From Agromyces albus (GTDB lineage: Bacteria > Actinomycetota > Actinomycetes > Actinomycetales > Microbacteriaceae), in NCBI RefSeq assembly GCF_004134825.1, contig NZ_SDPN01000030.1, forward strand, positions 1 through 49,326: 49,326 nt of DNA, read 5' to 3'. Position 1 is the stretch's first letter. Each line of letters starts with the position of its first letter. Below the pieces are notes generated by a model that saw only the letters and a program-made list of their open reading frames with translations, had not been told where the DNA came from and made no database searches. The position numbers were made by a program, and so were the translations under genes. This document shows, piece after piece, positions 19,331-32,600 of this stretch.

Positions 19331-19420
19331 TGGCGGTACCGGTGGGATTTGAACCCACGGTGGGCTTTCACCCACACAACTTTTCGAGAGTTGCACCTTC
19401 GGCCGCTCGGACACGGTACC
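19331..19420 (-). tRNA. tRNA-Ser (anticodon CGA)
   Basis: A 90-nt class II tRNA with an encoded CCA end. The acceptor stem is GGTACCG paired with CGGTACC, then discriminator G. The anticodon stem CAACT/AGTTG encloses the loop CTCGAAA, so the anticodon is CGA (complement of 19384-19386), reading UCG. A long variable arm (GTGGGTGAAAGCCCAC) and the T arm GTGGGTTCAAATCCCAC are both well paired. UCG is a favoured serine codon in this GC-rich genome. Confidence 0.95.
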
Positions 19421-19462
19421 GAGGACGATCTTAGACGACCGGGGCGCATGGGCCAAAACGAG

Positions 19463-19494
19463 CGGATGCCGCGAGGCGGGCGCCGCGGCATCCG
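19463..19494. repeat. Intergenic hairpin with GGATGCC core
   Basis: Perfect 11-bp stem CGGATGCCGCG (19463-19473) with CGCGGCATCCG (19484-19494) and a ten-base loop, between the tRNA and the SGNH hydrolase gene. No T tract follows on either strand. It is one of several intergenic hairpins built on GGATGCC. Confidence 0.5.
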
Positions 19495-19582
19495 TCGACG
19501 CCCTTCGACCTTCCACAGCAAATGCAGCGCACGTTCAGGCCGCATGCAGCCGGTTCGGAGCGGGCCGACCTACATTAGGCGC

Positions 19583-20416
19583 ATGACCGCCGTTCGCCGA
19601 CCCGATCGATCGCGCCCCCGCGCGATGCGGTCGAGGCTGCGCAACGGCCTCTGGCTCGCAGCCATCAACGTGCTCGGCGCCCTCGGTTGGGGCCCGTTCC
19701 GCTCGCGAGTTCGCGAGAACGCCGCGGTCCTCAGCGACCTGCTGCCCGTGCACTCGAAGTGGTGGCGCGACCAAGCCAAGGCAGAGGGCGAGCTGCTCTA
19801 CGTCGCGCTCGGCGACAGCGCCGCGCAGGGCATCGGTGCCACGAGCCCCGACCGCAGTTACGTGGGTGTGCTCGCCGGTGACATCCGCAAGGCCACCGGC
19901 CGCAGCCTTCGCGTCATCAACCTCAGCGTCTCGGGTGCCACGACGGCCCTCGCCGTGGAAGACCAACTTCCGCGCTTCCGGGCGCTCGAAGTCGCGCCCG
20001 ACATCGTCACCGTCGCGATCGGCGCCAACGACATCGCCGGATGGGACCCCGAGGCATTCCGCCGCAACCTCCGCACGATCTTCGCCGCCCTGCCGTCGCA
20101 CGCGATCGTCGCCGACGTGCCCTGCTTCCACCTGCGGCACAACGAGCGCAAGGTGGCGGTGGCGAATCGGATGCTGCGCGACGTCGCTCGCGAGTACGGG
20201 CTCACGCTCGCGCCGCTGCACGAGACCACGAGGCGGCAGGGGATCGTCGGCATCCTCACGCAGTTCGCGCAGGACATGTTCCACCCGAACGACCACGGCT
20301 ACGAGGTCTGGGCCGAGGCGTTCCGCCCTGCGCTCCTCGCATCGGTCGCTCGGCGGATCGGGGCGGCTGACGCGTGGCCGGCGCGCGAGCCGGCCGGTGT
20401 CGGAGGCGCGCGCTAG
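19583..20416 (+). CDS. SGNH/GDSL family hydrolase
   Basis: A 277-residue serine hydrolase of the SGNH fold. Block I is YVALGDSAAQGIGA (nucleophile Ser in GDS), block II has the glycine in NLSVSGATT, block III is VAIGANDIAGW with the oxyanion Asn, and block V is MFHPNDHGYEVW with the catalytic Asp and His. Substrates of the family range over lipids, acetylated sugars and thioesters. There is no signal peptide, though a weakly hydrophobic stretch near residues 22-35 (LWLAAINVLGALGWG) could be a membrane anchor. ATG 19583 follows a TACATT -10-like box by seven bases, suggesting a leaderless transcript; ATG 19625 is an alternative start. Confidence 0.85.
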   Translation: MTAVRRPDRSRPRAMRSRLRNGLWLAAINVLGALGWGPFRSRVRENAAVLSDLLPVHSKWWRDQAKAEGELLYVALGDSAAQGIGATSPDRSYVGVLAGDIRKATGRSLRVINLSVSGATTALAVEDQLPRFRALEVAPDIVTVAIGANDIAGWDPEAFRRNLRTIFAALPSHAIVADVPCFHLRHNERKVAVANRMLRDVAREYGLTLAPLHETTRRQGIVGILTQFAQDMFHPNDHGYEVWAEAFRPALLASVARRIGAADAWPAREPAGVGGAR

Positions 20417-20425
20417 GCTCGCGCC

Positions 20426-21793
20426 ATGGCCCGCCCCACCTCCACGTTCCGTTGCACTGAGTGCGGGTGGAGCACCATCAAATGGGCGGGTCGATGTGCC
20501 GAGTGCCAGCAGTGGGGCAGCGTCGTCGACGTGGCCGAACAGACCGGCATCGTTCGCGCAGTGCAAGCGGTGCAGTTGAGCGAAGCTCGCACCGCGCGGC
20601 CCATCGGCGAGGTCAACACCGAAGAAGACGCGGCACACCGCCCCACGGGCATCGGCGAGTTCGACCGGGTGCTCGGCGGCGGCATCGTCGCAGGCGCCGC
20701 GATCCTGCTCTCCGGCGAGCCGGGCGTGGGCAAGTCGACGCTCCTGCTCGAGGTCGCGGCCCGGGTCGCGGCCACCGGTCGCCGGGTGCTCTACGTGAGC
20801 GCTGAGGAGTCCGTGGCCCAGGTGCGCCTTCGCGCCGGCCGCACGGGCGCCCTTCACGACGAGCTCTACCTCGCCGCCGAGACCGATCTCGCCACCATCC
20901 TCGGCCAGGTCGACGCGGTCTCCCCCGCGCTCCTCATCGTCGACTCGGTGCAGACCGTGTCGAGCTCGCTCTCCGACGGCCTGCCAGGGCAGCCGAGCCA
21001 GGTGCGCGAGGTCGCGTCAACGCTCATCCGCGTCGCGAAAGACCGGCAGCTCCCGGTACTGCTCGTCGGCCACGTCACGAAAGACGGCTCGATCGCCGGC
21101 CCCCGCCTGCTCGAACACCTCGTCGACGTCGTCTGCCAGTTCGAGGGCGACCGCCAGACCGCGCTGCGCTTCGTTCGCGCGCTCAAGAACCGCTTCGGCC
21201 CCACCGATGAGGTCGGATGCTTCGAGATGACCGGCGAGGGCATCGCCGAGGTGCCCGACCCGTCGGGCCTGTTCCTCTCGAGCGGCCGCAGCGCCGTGAG
21301 CGGCACGTGCGTCACCGTCGCCCTCGAGGGTCGACGCGCCCTGCCCGTCGAGGTGCAGGCGCTCGTCGTCGCCACCAAGGCGCCGCAACCGCGCCGGGTC
21401 GTCAACGGCGTCGACACCTCACGCGTGGCCATGATCATCGCGGTGCTCGAGCGACGCGCGGGGTTCAAGCAGCTCGGCGAGCACGACATCTACGTCTCCA
21501 CGGTGGGCGGTGTGCGCCTCATCGAGCCCGGGGCCGACCTCGCCATCGCCGTCGCGATCGCCTCGGCCATGCGCGATCGCGCGGTGCCGCACGAGCTCGC
21601 CGCGTTCGGCGAGATCAGCCTCGCGGGCGAGGTGCGCCCGGTCACGTCGGCCCGACAGCGTGGCGCCGAGGCGCGCCGGCTCGGCTACACGACGATCCTC
21701 GACGTCGAGGCCGGCAGCGTTCGCAGTGCGGTCGAGCACGCGATGATGGCATCCACGAGCGCACGCGAGCGCGAACTCGACGTCGCGTTCTGA
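20426..21793 (+). CDS. radA: DNA repair protein RadA
   Basis: A 455-residue RadA (Sms), the helicase/branch-migration factor of recombinational repair. The N-terminal C4 zinc finger uses C10, C13, C24 and C27. The RecA-like core has Walker A GEPGVGKST (~97-105), Walker B LLIVDSVQT, and the RadA-specific KNRFG motif (ALKNRFGPTDE, ~252-262). The last ~150 residues form the Lon-like domain (STVGGVRLIEPGADLAIAVA). Length is normal. ATG 20426 comes ten bases after the SGNH stop; a TAGGCT box ending seven bases before it suggests its own leaderless promoter. Confidence 0.97.
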   Translation: MARPTSTFRCTECGWSTIKWAGRCAECQQWGSVVDVAEQTGIVRAVQAVQLSEARTARPIGEVNTEEDAAHRPTGIGEFDRVLGGGIVAGAAILLSGEPGVGKSTLLLEVAARVAATGRRVLYVSAEESVAQVRLRAGRTGALHDELYLAAETDLATILGQVDAVSPALLIVDSVQTVSSSLSDGLPGQPSQVREVASTLIRVAKDRQLPVLLVGHVTKDGSIAGPRLLEHLVDVVCQFEGDRQTALRFVRALKNRFGPTDEVGCFEMTGEGIAEVPDPSGLFLSSGRSAVSGTCVTVALEGRRALPVEVQALVVATKAPQPRRVVNGVDTSRVAMIIAVLERRAGFKQLGEHDIYVSTVGGVRLIEPGADLAIAVAIASAMRDRAVPHELAAFGEISLAGEVRPVTSARQRGAEARRLGYTTILDVEAGSVRSAVEHAMMASTSARERELDVAF

Positions 21794-21856
21794 GCCGACC
21801 GTCCACTGCGCTCGCCGCGACTGAGTTGGGCTGCTGTTGCGGCCGGTAGCCGCGCC

Positions 21857-22267
21857 CTACGCCTCGAGCGCCCGCAAGAGCTCCGACGGCGGAGCCTGCA
21901 TCGGATGCGGCCCGGCGATGTCGAGGAACACCGTCGTGATCGTCGACTCGTAGCGCTTCAGGAACGACTTCAGCCACGCGGGACTCTGCAGCCCCACGGC
22001 GGGCGGCAGGTTCTCAGGCTTGTTCACCGCATCGCTGAAGAGCAGCAGCGCCACGTCGCCCGTGCTCGGGTCGCGGTACATCCACACCTCGCCGCCGTCG
22101 AGCGGCTTGTCGCGCGGCCCGGGCTTCACGAGCGGCACGACGGTGTTGCCGTGGCGCAACGCGAGCGCCACCGCCGCGATGTCCTGCCGCTCGAGCGCCT
22201 CCGCGAGCGCCTGCGAGCGGAACTCCAACGGCTCCGCCGCGGGCTTCTTTCGTGCCTTGCCTGCCAT
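21857..22267 (-). CDS. SseB-like domain protein, 136 aa
   Basis: A small soluble protein, lysine-rich at the N-terminus (MAGKARKKPAAE). The pattern LEFRSQALAEALERQDIAAV, then a strand with VVPLVK, GDVALLLFSDAVNKPE, and TTVFLDIAGPHP with ELLRAL at the end, resembles SseB N-terminal domain proteins of actinobacteria. The function of this domain is unclear outside Salmonella. It is convergent with radA. Family assignment is tentative; it may appear elsewhere under vague names such as dehydrogenase. Confidence 0.6.
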   Translation of the reverse strand: MAGKARKKPAAEPLEFRSQALAEALERQDIAAVALALRHGNTVVPLVKPGPRDKPLDGGEVWMYRDPSTGDVALLLFSDAVNKPENLPPAVGLQSPAWLKSFLKRYESTITTVFLDIAGPHPMQAPPSELLRALEA

Positions 22268-22317
22268 ACCTCAAGGCTATCGAGCGGATGGCGCGGGCAT
22301 GCTCGCGTTCGAGGGCC

Positions 22318-22351
22318 GCGAGAGTGCGGCGCGATTCAGCCGCACTCTCGC
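22318..22351. repeat. Intergenic 13-bp hairpin in a 250-base gene-free spacer
   Basis: GCGAGAGTGCGGC (22318-22330) pairs perfectly with GCCGCACTCTCGC (22339-22351) around an eight-base loop, in the spacer 22268-22517. No T tract follows, so it is not a textbook terminator, though it could end the minus-strand gene at 22518. The rest of the spacer holds a C-rich run (about 22410-22440, three C blocks) and no gene I can support. Confidence 0.5.
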
Positions 22352-22517
22352 AGCGAGAGCGGCAGACCTGCGCTGAATAGCGGTCAGCGCCGAACTGCAC
22401 CCTGAGAGACCCAATTTCCCCCAGTTCCCCCCGCTATTTCGTTGATACTCCAACCTGCCACCGTTTGGGAATCCCCTTTCCGGGTGACACGGCAGCGAAG
22501 CGCGCCGGCGTCGGGAG

Positions 22518-23159
22518 TCAGTAGAGCAGGAACTGCTTCGTCTCGTCAGCAGCGAAGCCGGCGACCGAGACCCCGAGGTGATACGACGCGCCGCCAGCCG
22601 GAACCGATTCACGTGGGCCATCGCACGTTTCGGTGCTCGACCGAGTGCGGTCCCAGATGATCGGCACGCTCGAGCTGATGGGGGTGCCGGGCTGGAGCGA
22701 GACCTCAGCGTCGATCGCGTCGACCTGACAGTCGGTGGAGGTCCAGTAGACCTCTTCGCCGCTCTTGATCGTGAACACCTGCACCTTGGTGCCGACGTTC
22801 AGCATGCACACGTTCGAGCCGGTGTTCGTGATCGTGACCGAGAGCTGCGGTTGCTCACCGGCCTGGTACTCGAGCTTGTCGGTCGTGGCCTCGACGAGCA
22901 CGTTCTTCTCGGCGCACGGGTCGCCGTCGGCCGCGGTGGGCTCGGTCGGGATGGTCGACGCGTCGGCCGGCGCCGTCGTCGGTGGCGTCGAGGCATCCGT
23001 TCCGGGCCCAGTGCCCTCGCCGCCCTGGCTCTCGCCGGGTCTCACGATGATGAGCACGACCGCGACGATCACGGCGATGAGGCCGAGCAGCACCACGAGC
23101 CGGCGTCGACGGTACACCTGCGGCGATTGACGCCCGGCTGGTGTTGGGTTCGTCGACAT
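22518..23159 (-). CDS. Membrane-anchored protein with extracytoplasmic beta domain
   Basis: I do not recognise a named family with confidence. The 213 residues begin MSTNPTPAGR, followed by a single membrane anchor (LVVLLGLIAVIVAVVLIIV) and an acidic, Thr/Pro/Ala-rich linker. The outer domain (~75-213) has three cysteines plus one, in DPCAEKN, NVCMLN, TDCQVD and ETCDGP, likely forming two disulfides; the strand pattern is that of DUF4232-like or intracellular-proteinase-inhibitor-like beta sandwiches. ATG 23159 is chosen over 23198 because it begins at the conserved-looking cytoplasmic tail. Probably a single-pass surface or cell-wall sensor-like protein; role unknown. Confidence 0.65.
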   Translation of the reverse strand: MSTNPTPAGRQSPQVYRRRRLVVLLGLIAVIVAVVLIIVRPGESQGGEGTGPGTDASTPPTTAPADASTIPTEPTAADGDPCAEKNVLVEATTDKLEYQAGEQPQLSVTITNTGSNVCMLNVGTKVQVFTIKSGEEVYWTSTDCQVDAIDAEVSLQPGTPISSSVPIIWDRTRSSTETCDGPRESVPAGGASYHLGVSVAGFAADETKQFLLY

Positions 23160-23222
23160 GCACACAGGGTACGACCGGGATGCTGCCGGGGGCGGCATCC
23201 GCTCGGCGTGCCGGGCGAGCGC

Positions 23223-23726
23223 TCAGAGAAGCTTCAGCATCCGCGTGTTGCCGAGGGTGTTCTGCTTGACGCGCGCCAGGTCGAGGAACTCGGCCACGCC
23301 CTCGTCGTGCGAGCGCACGAGCTCGCCGTAGACCTCGGGGTCGACGGTCTCGGAGCCCATGTCCTCGAAGCCGTGGCGATTGAAGAAGCCCACCTCGAAC
23401 GTCAGGCAGAACAGGCGGGTGAGGCCGAGCTCGCGGGCATCGGCTTCGAGCGCGTCGAGGAGCGCGTGGCCGACCCCGTGGCCGAGCCACTCGTCGTCGA
23501 CGGCAAGCGTGCGCACCTCGCCGAGGTCCTCCCACATGACGTGCAACGCGCCCGCGCCGATGAGGCGGCCGTCGGATGCCTCCGCGACGCGGAACTCCTG
23601 CACCGAGCCGTAGAGGTCGACCCGCTCCTTGCCGAGCAGGATGCGTCGCTGCACGAGCGGCTCCACGAGGGCCACGATCTTGGGCACGTCGCTCGTGCGC
23701 GCGCGGCGCACCGTGAAGTCGGTCAT
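23223..23726 (-). CDS. argA: Amino-acid N-acetyltransferase (short ArgA type, GNAT)
   Basis: A 167-residue stand-alone GNAT domain resembling the actinobacterial N-acetylglutamate synthase, which lacks the kinase-like domain of E. coli ArgA. The acetyl-CoA loop is VDDEWLGHGVGHALLDALEADA; VRRARTSDVPKIVALVEPL opens the fold, and LTFEVGFFNRHGFEDMG is the usual ArgA-type C-terminal motif. The enzyme would make N-acetylglutamate for arginine synthesis in the cytoplasm. It stands alone, away from other arg genes, as is common for this form. ATG 23726 is the start. Confidence 0.82.
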   Translation of the reverse strand: MTDFTVRRARTSDVPKIVALVEPLVQRRILLGKERVDLYGSVQEFRVAEASDGRLIGAGALHVMWEDLGEVRTLAVDDEWLGHGVGHALLDALEADARELGLTRLFCLTFEVGFFNRHGFEDMGSETVDPEVYGELVRSHDEGVAEFLDLARVKQNTLGNTRMLKLL

Positions 23727-23871
23727 CCGATCATGCTATCCGCGCGCCCGGGCTTGCTCGACAGGGCGCGCGTGTGCGCAACTCCGGGTTGCACGGCGCT
23801 GTCATGGCGCGTCGTGCGCTCCGCTTCGGCGTGTCGCTCGCGGCATCCGGAGTTGTGCGCGCTGTAGACGG

Positions 23872-23905
23872 CGAAGAGCGGATGCCGCGAGGCATCCGCT
23901 CTTCG
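23872..23905 (-). terminator. Hairpin terminator after clpC
   Basis: Perfect 15-bp stem, CGAAGAGCGGATGCC (23872-23886) with GGCATCCGCTCTTCG (23891-23905), and a four-base loop, eleven bases after the clpC stop. There is no T tract, so termination may be of the hairpin-only type common in actinobacteria. The stem carries the GGATGCC core on both arms. Confidence 0.65.
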
Positions 23906-23916
23906 AATCTTGCGCC

Positions 23917-26451
<2,535 letters not shown>

Positions 26452-26524
26452 CTCCTTACGGCGCCGGCTGGGACGGGGCGTCGATACAACGAGCGTAACC
26501 AGCGCTGGTCAGGGATATGCGAGT

Positions 26525-26540
26525 GTTCGCCCTCGGCGCA
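26525..26540 (-). promoter_or_regulatory. Candidate ClgR box upstream of clpC
   Basis: GTTCGC-CCTCG-GCG (plus strand, 26525-26538) fits the GTTCGC-N5-GCG pattern reported for ClgR, and the opposite strand reads CGCCGAGGGCG. It is about 85 bases upstream of clpC and about 40 upstream of a possible -10 box (TTGTAT on the minus strand, 26484-26489). ClgR activates clp genes in Streptomyces, Corynebacterium and Mycobacterium. Confidence 0.5.
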
Positions 26541-26596
26541 GCGCTGGCACCGGGGATTGACGCGGGGCGAGATGACGGAAGTGGCGATGGAAACGA

Positions 26597-26636
26597 CGTC
26601 GCCCGTACCGGGATCTCGATCCCGGTGCGGGCGACG
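26597..26636 (-). terminator. Terminator of the 2028-aa surface protein gene
   Basis: Arms CGTCGCCCG-T-ACCGGGAT (26597-26614) and ATCCCGGT-G-CGGGCGACG (26619-26636) form an 18-bp stem with one mismatch and a four-base loop, 14 bases after the stop at 26651. The minus-strand transcript continues TCGTTT. Confidence 0.8.
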
Positions 26637-26650
26637 TTGTTCACCTGCGA

Positions 26651-29600
26651 TCAGCCTCGGTAGAGAGGACGGCGGCGCAACGCGTACACGAGCGCACCGA
26701 ATCCGAGGAGCCCGACGCCGAGCCACAGTGCTGTGAGCTCGATACCCGTCACCGCGAGCGGCGGCGCCTTCCTGACCTTGACCGGGGCACATGCCTCTGC
26801 CGCGTCGCTGCCGCTCCAGAAATCGACCTCGGCGCGGTTCAGCAGGCCGCTGCCCGACTCCCCGAAGCCGACCGTGCAATCGGCCTGGCCTGCCGTCACC
26901 GTCGTGGCGACCCTCGCTCGCACCGACACCTCGTACTGATGCGTGCCCTGGGCGGGGATGACCGCGTCCTCGGCGACGAGGATGTCGGTACTCCCGTTCC
27001 ACCCGGGGTTCAGCGTGACCCCGTCGAGCGACTCGACCGTTGCGGAGATCGGGGTGATCCCGCCGCCGAAGAGGAGCTTGTCACTGAGGTCGTACTCCTC
27101 GTCGATGTAGGAGTCGCTCCTCACCGTGATGGTGTAGTCGATCGACCAGGTGCCGTCGCCGTGATCGACGACGCTGCCGGCGTCTACGACCTTGTCGACA
27201 TCGACCGGTCCGCGCTTCGCGTTGGTGAAGGTGCAGAGCACCGTCGACTGCAGCGGCACGTCGACCTCCGCGACGCTTCCGGCGGGCGTCGATCCGTCGT
27301 CGAGCACGTAGGACGGGTCCTCGCCGCCGACGCACTCGATGCCGACGAGACGCCAGCCCTCCGGTGCGACCTCCTTCACGGCGTACCGATCCGGCTCGAT
27401 CGGACCCGTGCTGAACGGGTCATCGGCGGCCGCACCGCTTTGCGTGAAGGGGTTCAACTCGATCGAGCTCGCAGGCCCCCAGCCGAAGTCGAACTCGGTC
27501 GGGTCGCCGGCCGGGATGGTCGCCTTGTCGACGAGCAGGACACCCCATTCGACGTTGGTGAACGTGCAGATCACCGTCTCACCCGGGTCGAGGTCGATCG
27601 TGCCGACGAGGCCCTCGACGGTGGTTCCGCCTTCGGGTTCCTCGACGGTCTCGGTGCAGATGAGTTCGGTGCCGTCGTAACCGACGGGCTCGACCTCTTC
27701 CACTGTGTACTCGCCCGGGTCGACGTTCTCGAACGTCTGCGACCCCGACCCGTTGTTCGTCGTGATCTCGAAGTCCACCGGGTTGAGCCACGTGCCCTCG
27801 AACTCGAAGGTGGCGTCATCGCCCTCCACGTTCTTCACGATGATGATCTTGCCGCGCGCGACGTTCTCGATCTCACACGAGATGGAGTCGCCCGGTTCGA
27901 TCGTGAAGTCGCTCACGTCGAGCGGCTCGGTGGAGTCGTCCGCGTGCGTGACCGTGCAGTCGAGGTCACCCGCGATCCAGCCGCTGCCGGGATCGGCCTC
28001 GGCGAGTGAGAACCGCGACCCAGGGGCCAGATTCTCGAAGATCGCGACGCCGGATCCGCCGACCGTCGTCACCGACTCGACGATCGGGTCGCCGACGGGC
28101 TCCCCGGCGCCGTCGAGCGGCTGCAGCTCGAACTCGAACGTGCCGTCGCCGCCGACGGCCGACTTCGTGACGTCGAGGTCGACGGGCACGGCGCGGTTCG
28201 TCACGGAGCAGTCGATCGACACACCGACCTCGGCCTCGAACTGGAAGCCGGGTTCGGCACCGTTCAGGTCGGTCAGTTCGCCGCCCTCGGTCTCACACGT
28301 GAGGGCGCCCTGCTCCCATCCGGCGACCTCTTCCTCGGTGATCGTGTAGGTCGCACCGGGGACCAGGTCGCTCCAGCTCACGACGTCGGAGTCGGGACCG
28401 ACGCCCGAGGTCGTCTGCGTGGCATCCTGGCCGGCGGGAACCGGGTCGATGGTGAAGTCGAAGTCCCAAGCGAAGCCTTCAGCGACCCCGCTCACGGTCT
28501 TCTCGACGTCCACGTCGGCCGGGGCGGCGACGTTGGTCAGCTCGCACTCGAGCACGAGACCCGGCGTGACGGTGAACTGGAAGCCCGGGTCATCCGATGC
28601 GTCCTCGATCTCACCGGCGTTGCAGACGATGTCACCGATGGTCCAGCCGTCGGGGACATCCGTCTCGATGAGGGTGTAGGTCGAACCGACCTCGAGGTCG
28701 CTCCACGTCGCCGTGGCGCTCCCCGGCAGGGCCGAGTTGTCGACCGTCTCGAGATCCGGCGTGCCGTCGGGCTCCTCGATCAACGCGAAGTCGAAGCTCC
28801 ACTCGTATGAGGGGTCGACTCCCTCGACGGACTTCGTGAGCGAGACCTCACCCACTTCGGCGGTGTTCGTGAACGTGCAGGTGACGACGTCACCGGGTTC
28901 GAGGTCGATCGTCGTGCCGTCGCCGTCGCGCACGCCGCAGTCGATGTCGGTCAGCTCCCAGAACTCGGGAACGAGCTCGTCGATCGTGTAGGTGCCGGGC
29001 GGCATAAGGCCCGACGACCAGAGGTCGCCCTCGTCGTCCGTCGCGTCGTTGAGGGTGAACTCGACGGGAGCCTCCCCACCGACGAACACGAAGTCGAAGT
29101 CCTGGTCGAACTCGTCAGGGACGGTCTCCTTGTCGACGAGGATCTCGCCGCGCTGCACGTTGGAGTACGTGCATGTGACGGTCTCACCCGGGTCGAGATT
29201 GATCGTGCCGACGAGCCCATCCCAGGTCGAAACGGTGCCCGCGGCATCCGTCTCGACACAGTCGACGAGCCTGCCGTCATACCCTGCCTCGGGAGTCTCG
29301 GTCACGGTGTAGGCACCGGGGTCGACCTCGGAGAAGGTCTCCGAACCTGTGCCGCCGACGGCCGTGATCTCGAACGCTTCGGGGTCGAGCCAAGTGCCGG
29401 TGAACTCGAAGGTCGCATCGTCACCCTGCACCTCCTTCACGATGACGATCGTGCTCTTCGCGGTGTTCGTGATCTCGCAGGCGATGGAGTCGCCCGGCTC
29501 GATCGTGAAGTCGCTGACGTCGAGCGGGTCGGTCGACTGGTCGGCATGCGTGACCGTGCAGGTGAGCACACCCACGGTCCAGCCGCCGCCCGGGTTCTGC

Positions 29601-32600
29601 TCGGCGAGCGAGAACCGCGACCCTGGCGTGAGGTTGTCGAAGGTCACCACTCCGGTGCCACCGACCGTGGTCACGGACTCCTCGATCGGATCGCCGTTGG
29701 GGTCGCCATTCGCGTCGAGCGGCTGCAGCAGGAATGTGAACTCCCCGTCGCCGCCCACCGCGGACTTCGTGATGTCGATATCGACGGGCACGGCCCGGTT
29801 CGTCACGAAGCAGTCGATCGAGACGCCGACCTGAGCCATGAACGCGACACCGGGTTCGGCGCCGTTCAGGTCGTCGAGCGTCCCTTCCTCGGTCTCGCAG
29901 ACGATCTCACCTTGCGCGAACCCGAGCACCTGCTCCTCGGTGATCGTGTAGACGACCCCGGGAGTCAGACCGGTCCAGCTCACCACATCGGAGTCGGGGC
30001 CGACACCGGATGTCGCTTGCGTCGCGTCCTGCCCGGCGGGCGTCGGGTTGATCGTGAAGTCGAACTCCCACGCGTAGCCGGCGGTCACCCCGCTCACGGT
30101 CTTCTCCACGTCGACGTCGGCGGGCGATGCCGCATTCGTCACCGTGCACGCGAGCACGAGGCCCGGTGTGACAACGAACTGGAAGCCGTCTGCAACACCA
30201 TCGGCGTCGGTCAGGCCGGTGCAGGCGATGTCACCGACCGACCACCCGTCTGGCACATCGGACTCGACGAGCGTGTAGGTCGACCCGACGTTCAAATCGC
30301 TCCACGTCGCCGTCGCGCTCCCCGGCAGGGCCGAGTTGTCGACGGTACGCGGGTCGGGCGTGCCGCCCGGCTCTTCGGTCAGCTCGAAGTCGAAGCTCCA
30401 CGCGAACGAGGAGTCGACGCCGGTCACCGACTTCGTGAGCGACACCTGACCGGTGTCGGCCGTGTTGGTGAACACGCAGGTCACGACTTGGCCGGCCGCG
30501 AGCTCGATCGTCGTTCCGTCACCGTCGCGGTCGCCGCAGCTGATGTCAGTGAGCGTCCACGACTCGGGCACCGTCTCGGTGACCGAGTAGCTGCCGGGAA
30601 CGATGAAGCCCGAAGTCCACGGGCTTGCCTCGTCATCCGTCGAGTCGTTCAGTGTGAACGGGGTTTGGAACTGGCCGTTCGAGAAGACGAATCCGAAGTC
30701 CTGGTCGTACTCGTCGGGCACCGTCTCCTTGTCCACCAGGAGGCGCGCGCGCTGCGTGTTCGTGTAGGTGCACTCGACGGTCTCGCCCGGGTCGAGGTTG
30801 ATCGTGCCGACGATGCCGTCGACCGTCGATGCCGTGCCGTTCCCGTCGCTGTCGACGCAGATCAGATCAGTGCCGTCGTACCCCTCGATCGGGAGCTCGG
30901 TCACCGTGTAGGTGTCGGGGTCGATGCCCGTGAAGGTCTCGCTGCCGATGCCGTTCACGGTCGTGATGCCGAAGCCCTCGGGATCGAGCCAGCTGCCGGT
31001 GTACTCGAAGGTCGTGTCATCCTCGCCGACGAGCGACTTGTTGATGATGATCGTGCCGTCCTGGCGGTTCGTGAACACGCAGTCGATCGTGGTGCCGGCG
31101 ACGGTCGTCACGGTGACGGACTCGTCGACCTCGACGCCGTCGACCGTGCAGGTGATGTCGGTGAGATCCCAACCCTCGGGTACGGTCTCCGCGATCGTCA
31201 CCTCGGTGCCGGGCACGTACTGGAACGCCTGGCTCGTCTGGCCGTCGGTCAGCGAGACGGGCGCGCCGTCGACCGTGAAGTCGAACGCCTGCGCTGAGCC
31301 ATCCGGCAGCGTCTGCTTGGTCACGGTGACGAACGACGTGTCGTTCGTGAAGGCGCAGTTGACCGATTCGCCGGCGACCGTCGAGACGGTCACGAATCCG
31401 GCGTCCAGGTCTTCGGCGGTCGGAATGACCTCCTGCCCGTCGATCGTGCAGACGATGTCAGAGAGCGTCCAGCCTGCGAGGTCGTCCTCGGTGATGGTCA
31501 CGGATGTCCCGGGCACCAACTGGAACGGTGCAGTCGTCTCCCCACCGCTCAGTGGGAACGGCGTGCCGCCGTTCACGGAGAAGGAGAAGTCGGTCGTGGT
31601 GTCGACCGGATTGGTGAGCTTCGAGACGTCGAGATACGAGGTCGCGTTGGTGATGACGCAATCGGTGGTCTCGCCGGTCGACACCGGGAACGTCGTGCCG
31701 GTCGGTGCGCCGTTCTCGTAGAGGACGTAGACGTCATCACCCTGGGTGCAGACGATCGAGTACAGCGACCACGGCGCATCCGCGGGGATCGACTCTGCAA
31801 GCGTGTAGTCGGTGCCGGGGTCGACGTCGAAGAACTCATCGGTCTCGCCGACCAGCAGCGCGTCGACGATCGGATCGATCGCTGTGCCGTCGACGGTGTA
31901 GTCGAACACGGTGCCGCTGTCGTCGGCCAGGTCGTTCAGCGATTCCTTCGTCACCGTGAGGAAGCCACAGGTCGAGGGCGGGGTCACCTCGAGCGGGGAG
32001 ACGTATCCCTTGAGGTTGCCATCCGTGCTCGCCTGACCGGTCTGCGAGCGCACGTACACGGTGGTCTCGGTCGACACCGGCGGGCAGCCCGGCGCGACGC
32101 CGCTGAACTCGGTGAGGTTGAGCCCGATCTCGAAGAAGAGACCGTCGGCACTGATCTCGGAGAAGTAGCCGGTCTCGTCCGACGAGCAAGTTCCTGGGAA
32201 GTCGGCGACGCTCGTGTACACGCAGCCTTCGACGAAGTCGGGGAGGGCGGCGCCCTGCATGGTCACGTAGAACACCGTGCCCCCGAGGCTGCGGTCAGGC
32301 TGCGGCGTGCCGTCGGGAGCGACGCGTTCGCCGGCGTTCGTGATCTCGATCGCGTAACCACCGGTGCCGGTGTTGTTGTCGCGCGACCATGCGACGTACG
32401 TGTAGTAGTCGCCGTCGACGATGCGGGCGTAGCTGAAGACCTCAGCGAACGTGCCCTTGTCGGGCGTGTTGCCGGCGCTCGTCCACGTTGCCGGGTCTTC
32501 GTCTTCCTTGCTCGACGCGCTATAGGTGCCGCCCTGCGTGGTCGAGTCGAAGGGCACGTTGCCCCAGTCATCGAAACCGGGCGGACAGTCCTCTGGCGTG

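Noticed and set aside
29546..31297. Open frame of 583 codons on the plus strand inside the giant surface gene
   Set aside because: It repeats with the super-repeat of the opposite strand and has no motif or ribosome binding site; a shadow of the stalk repeats.
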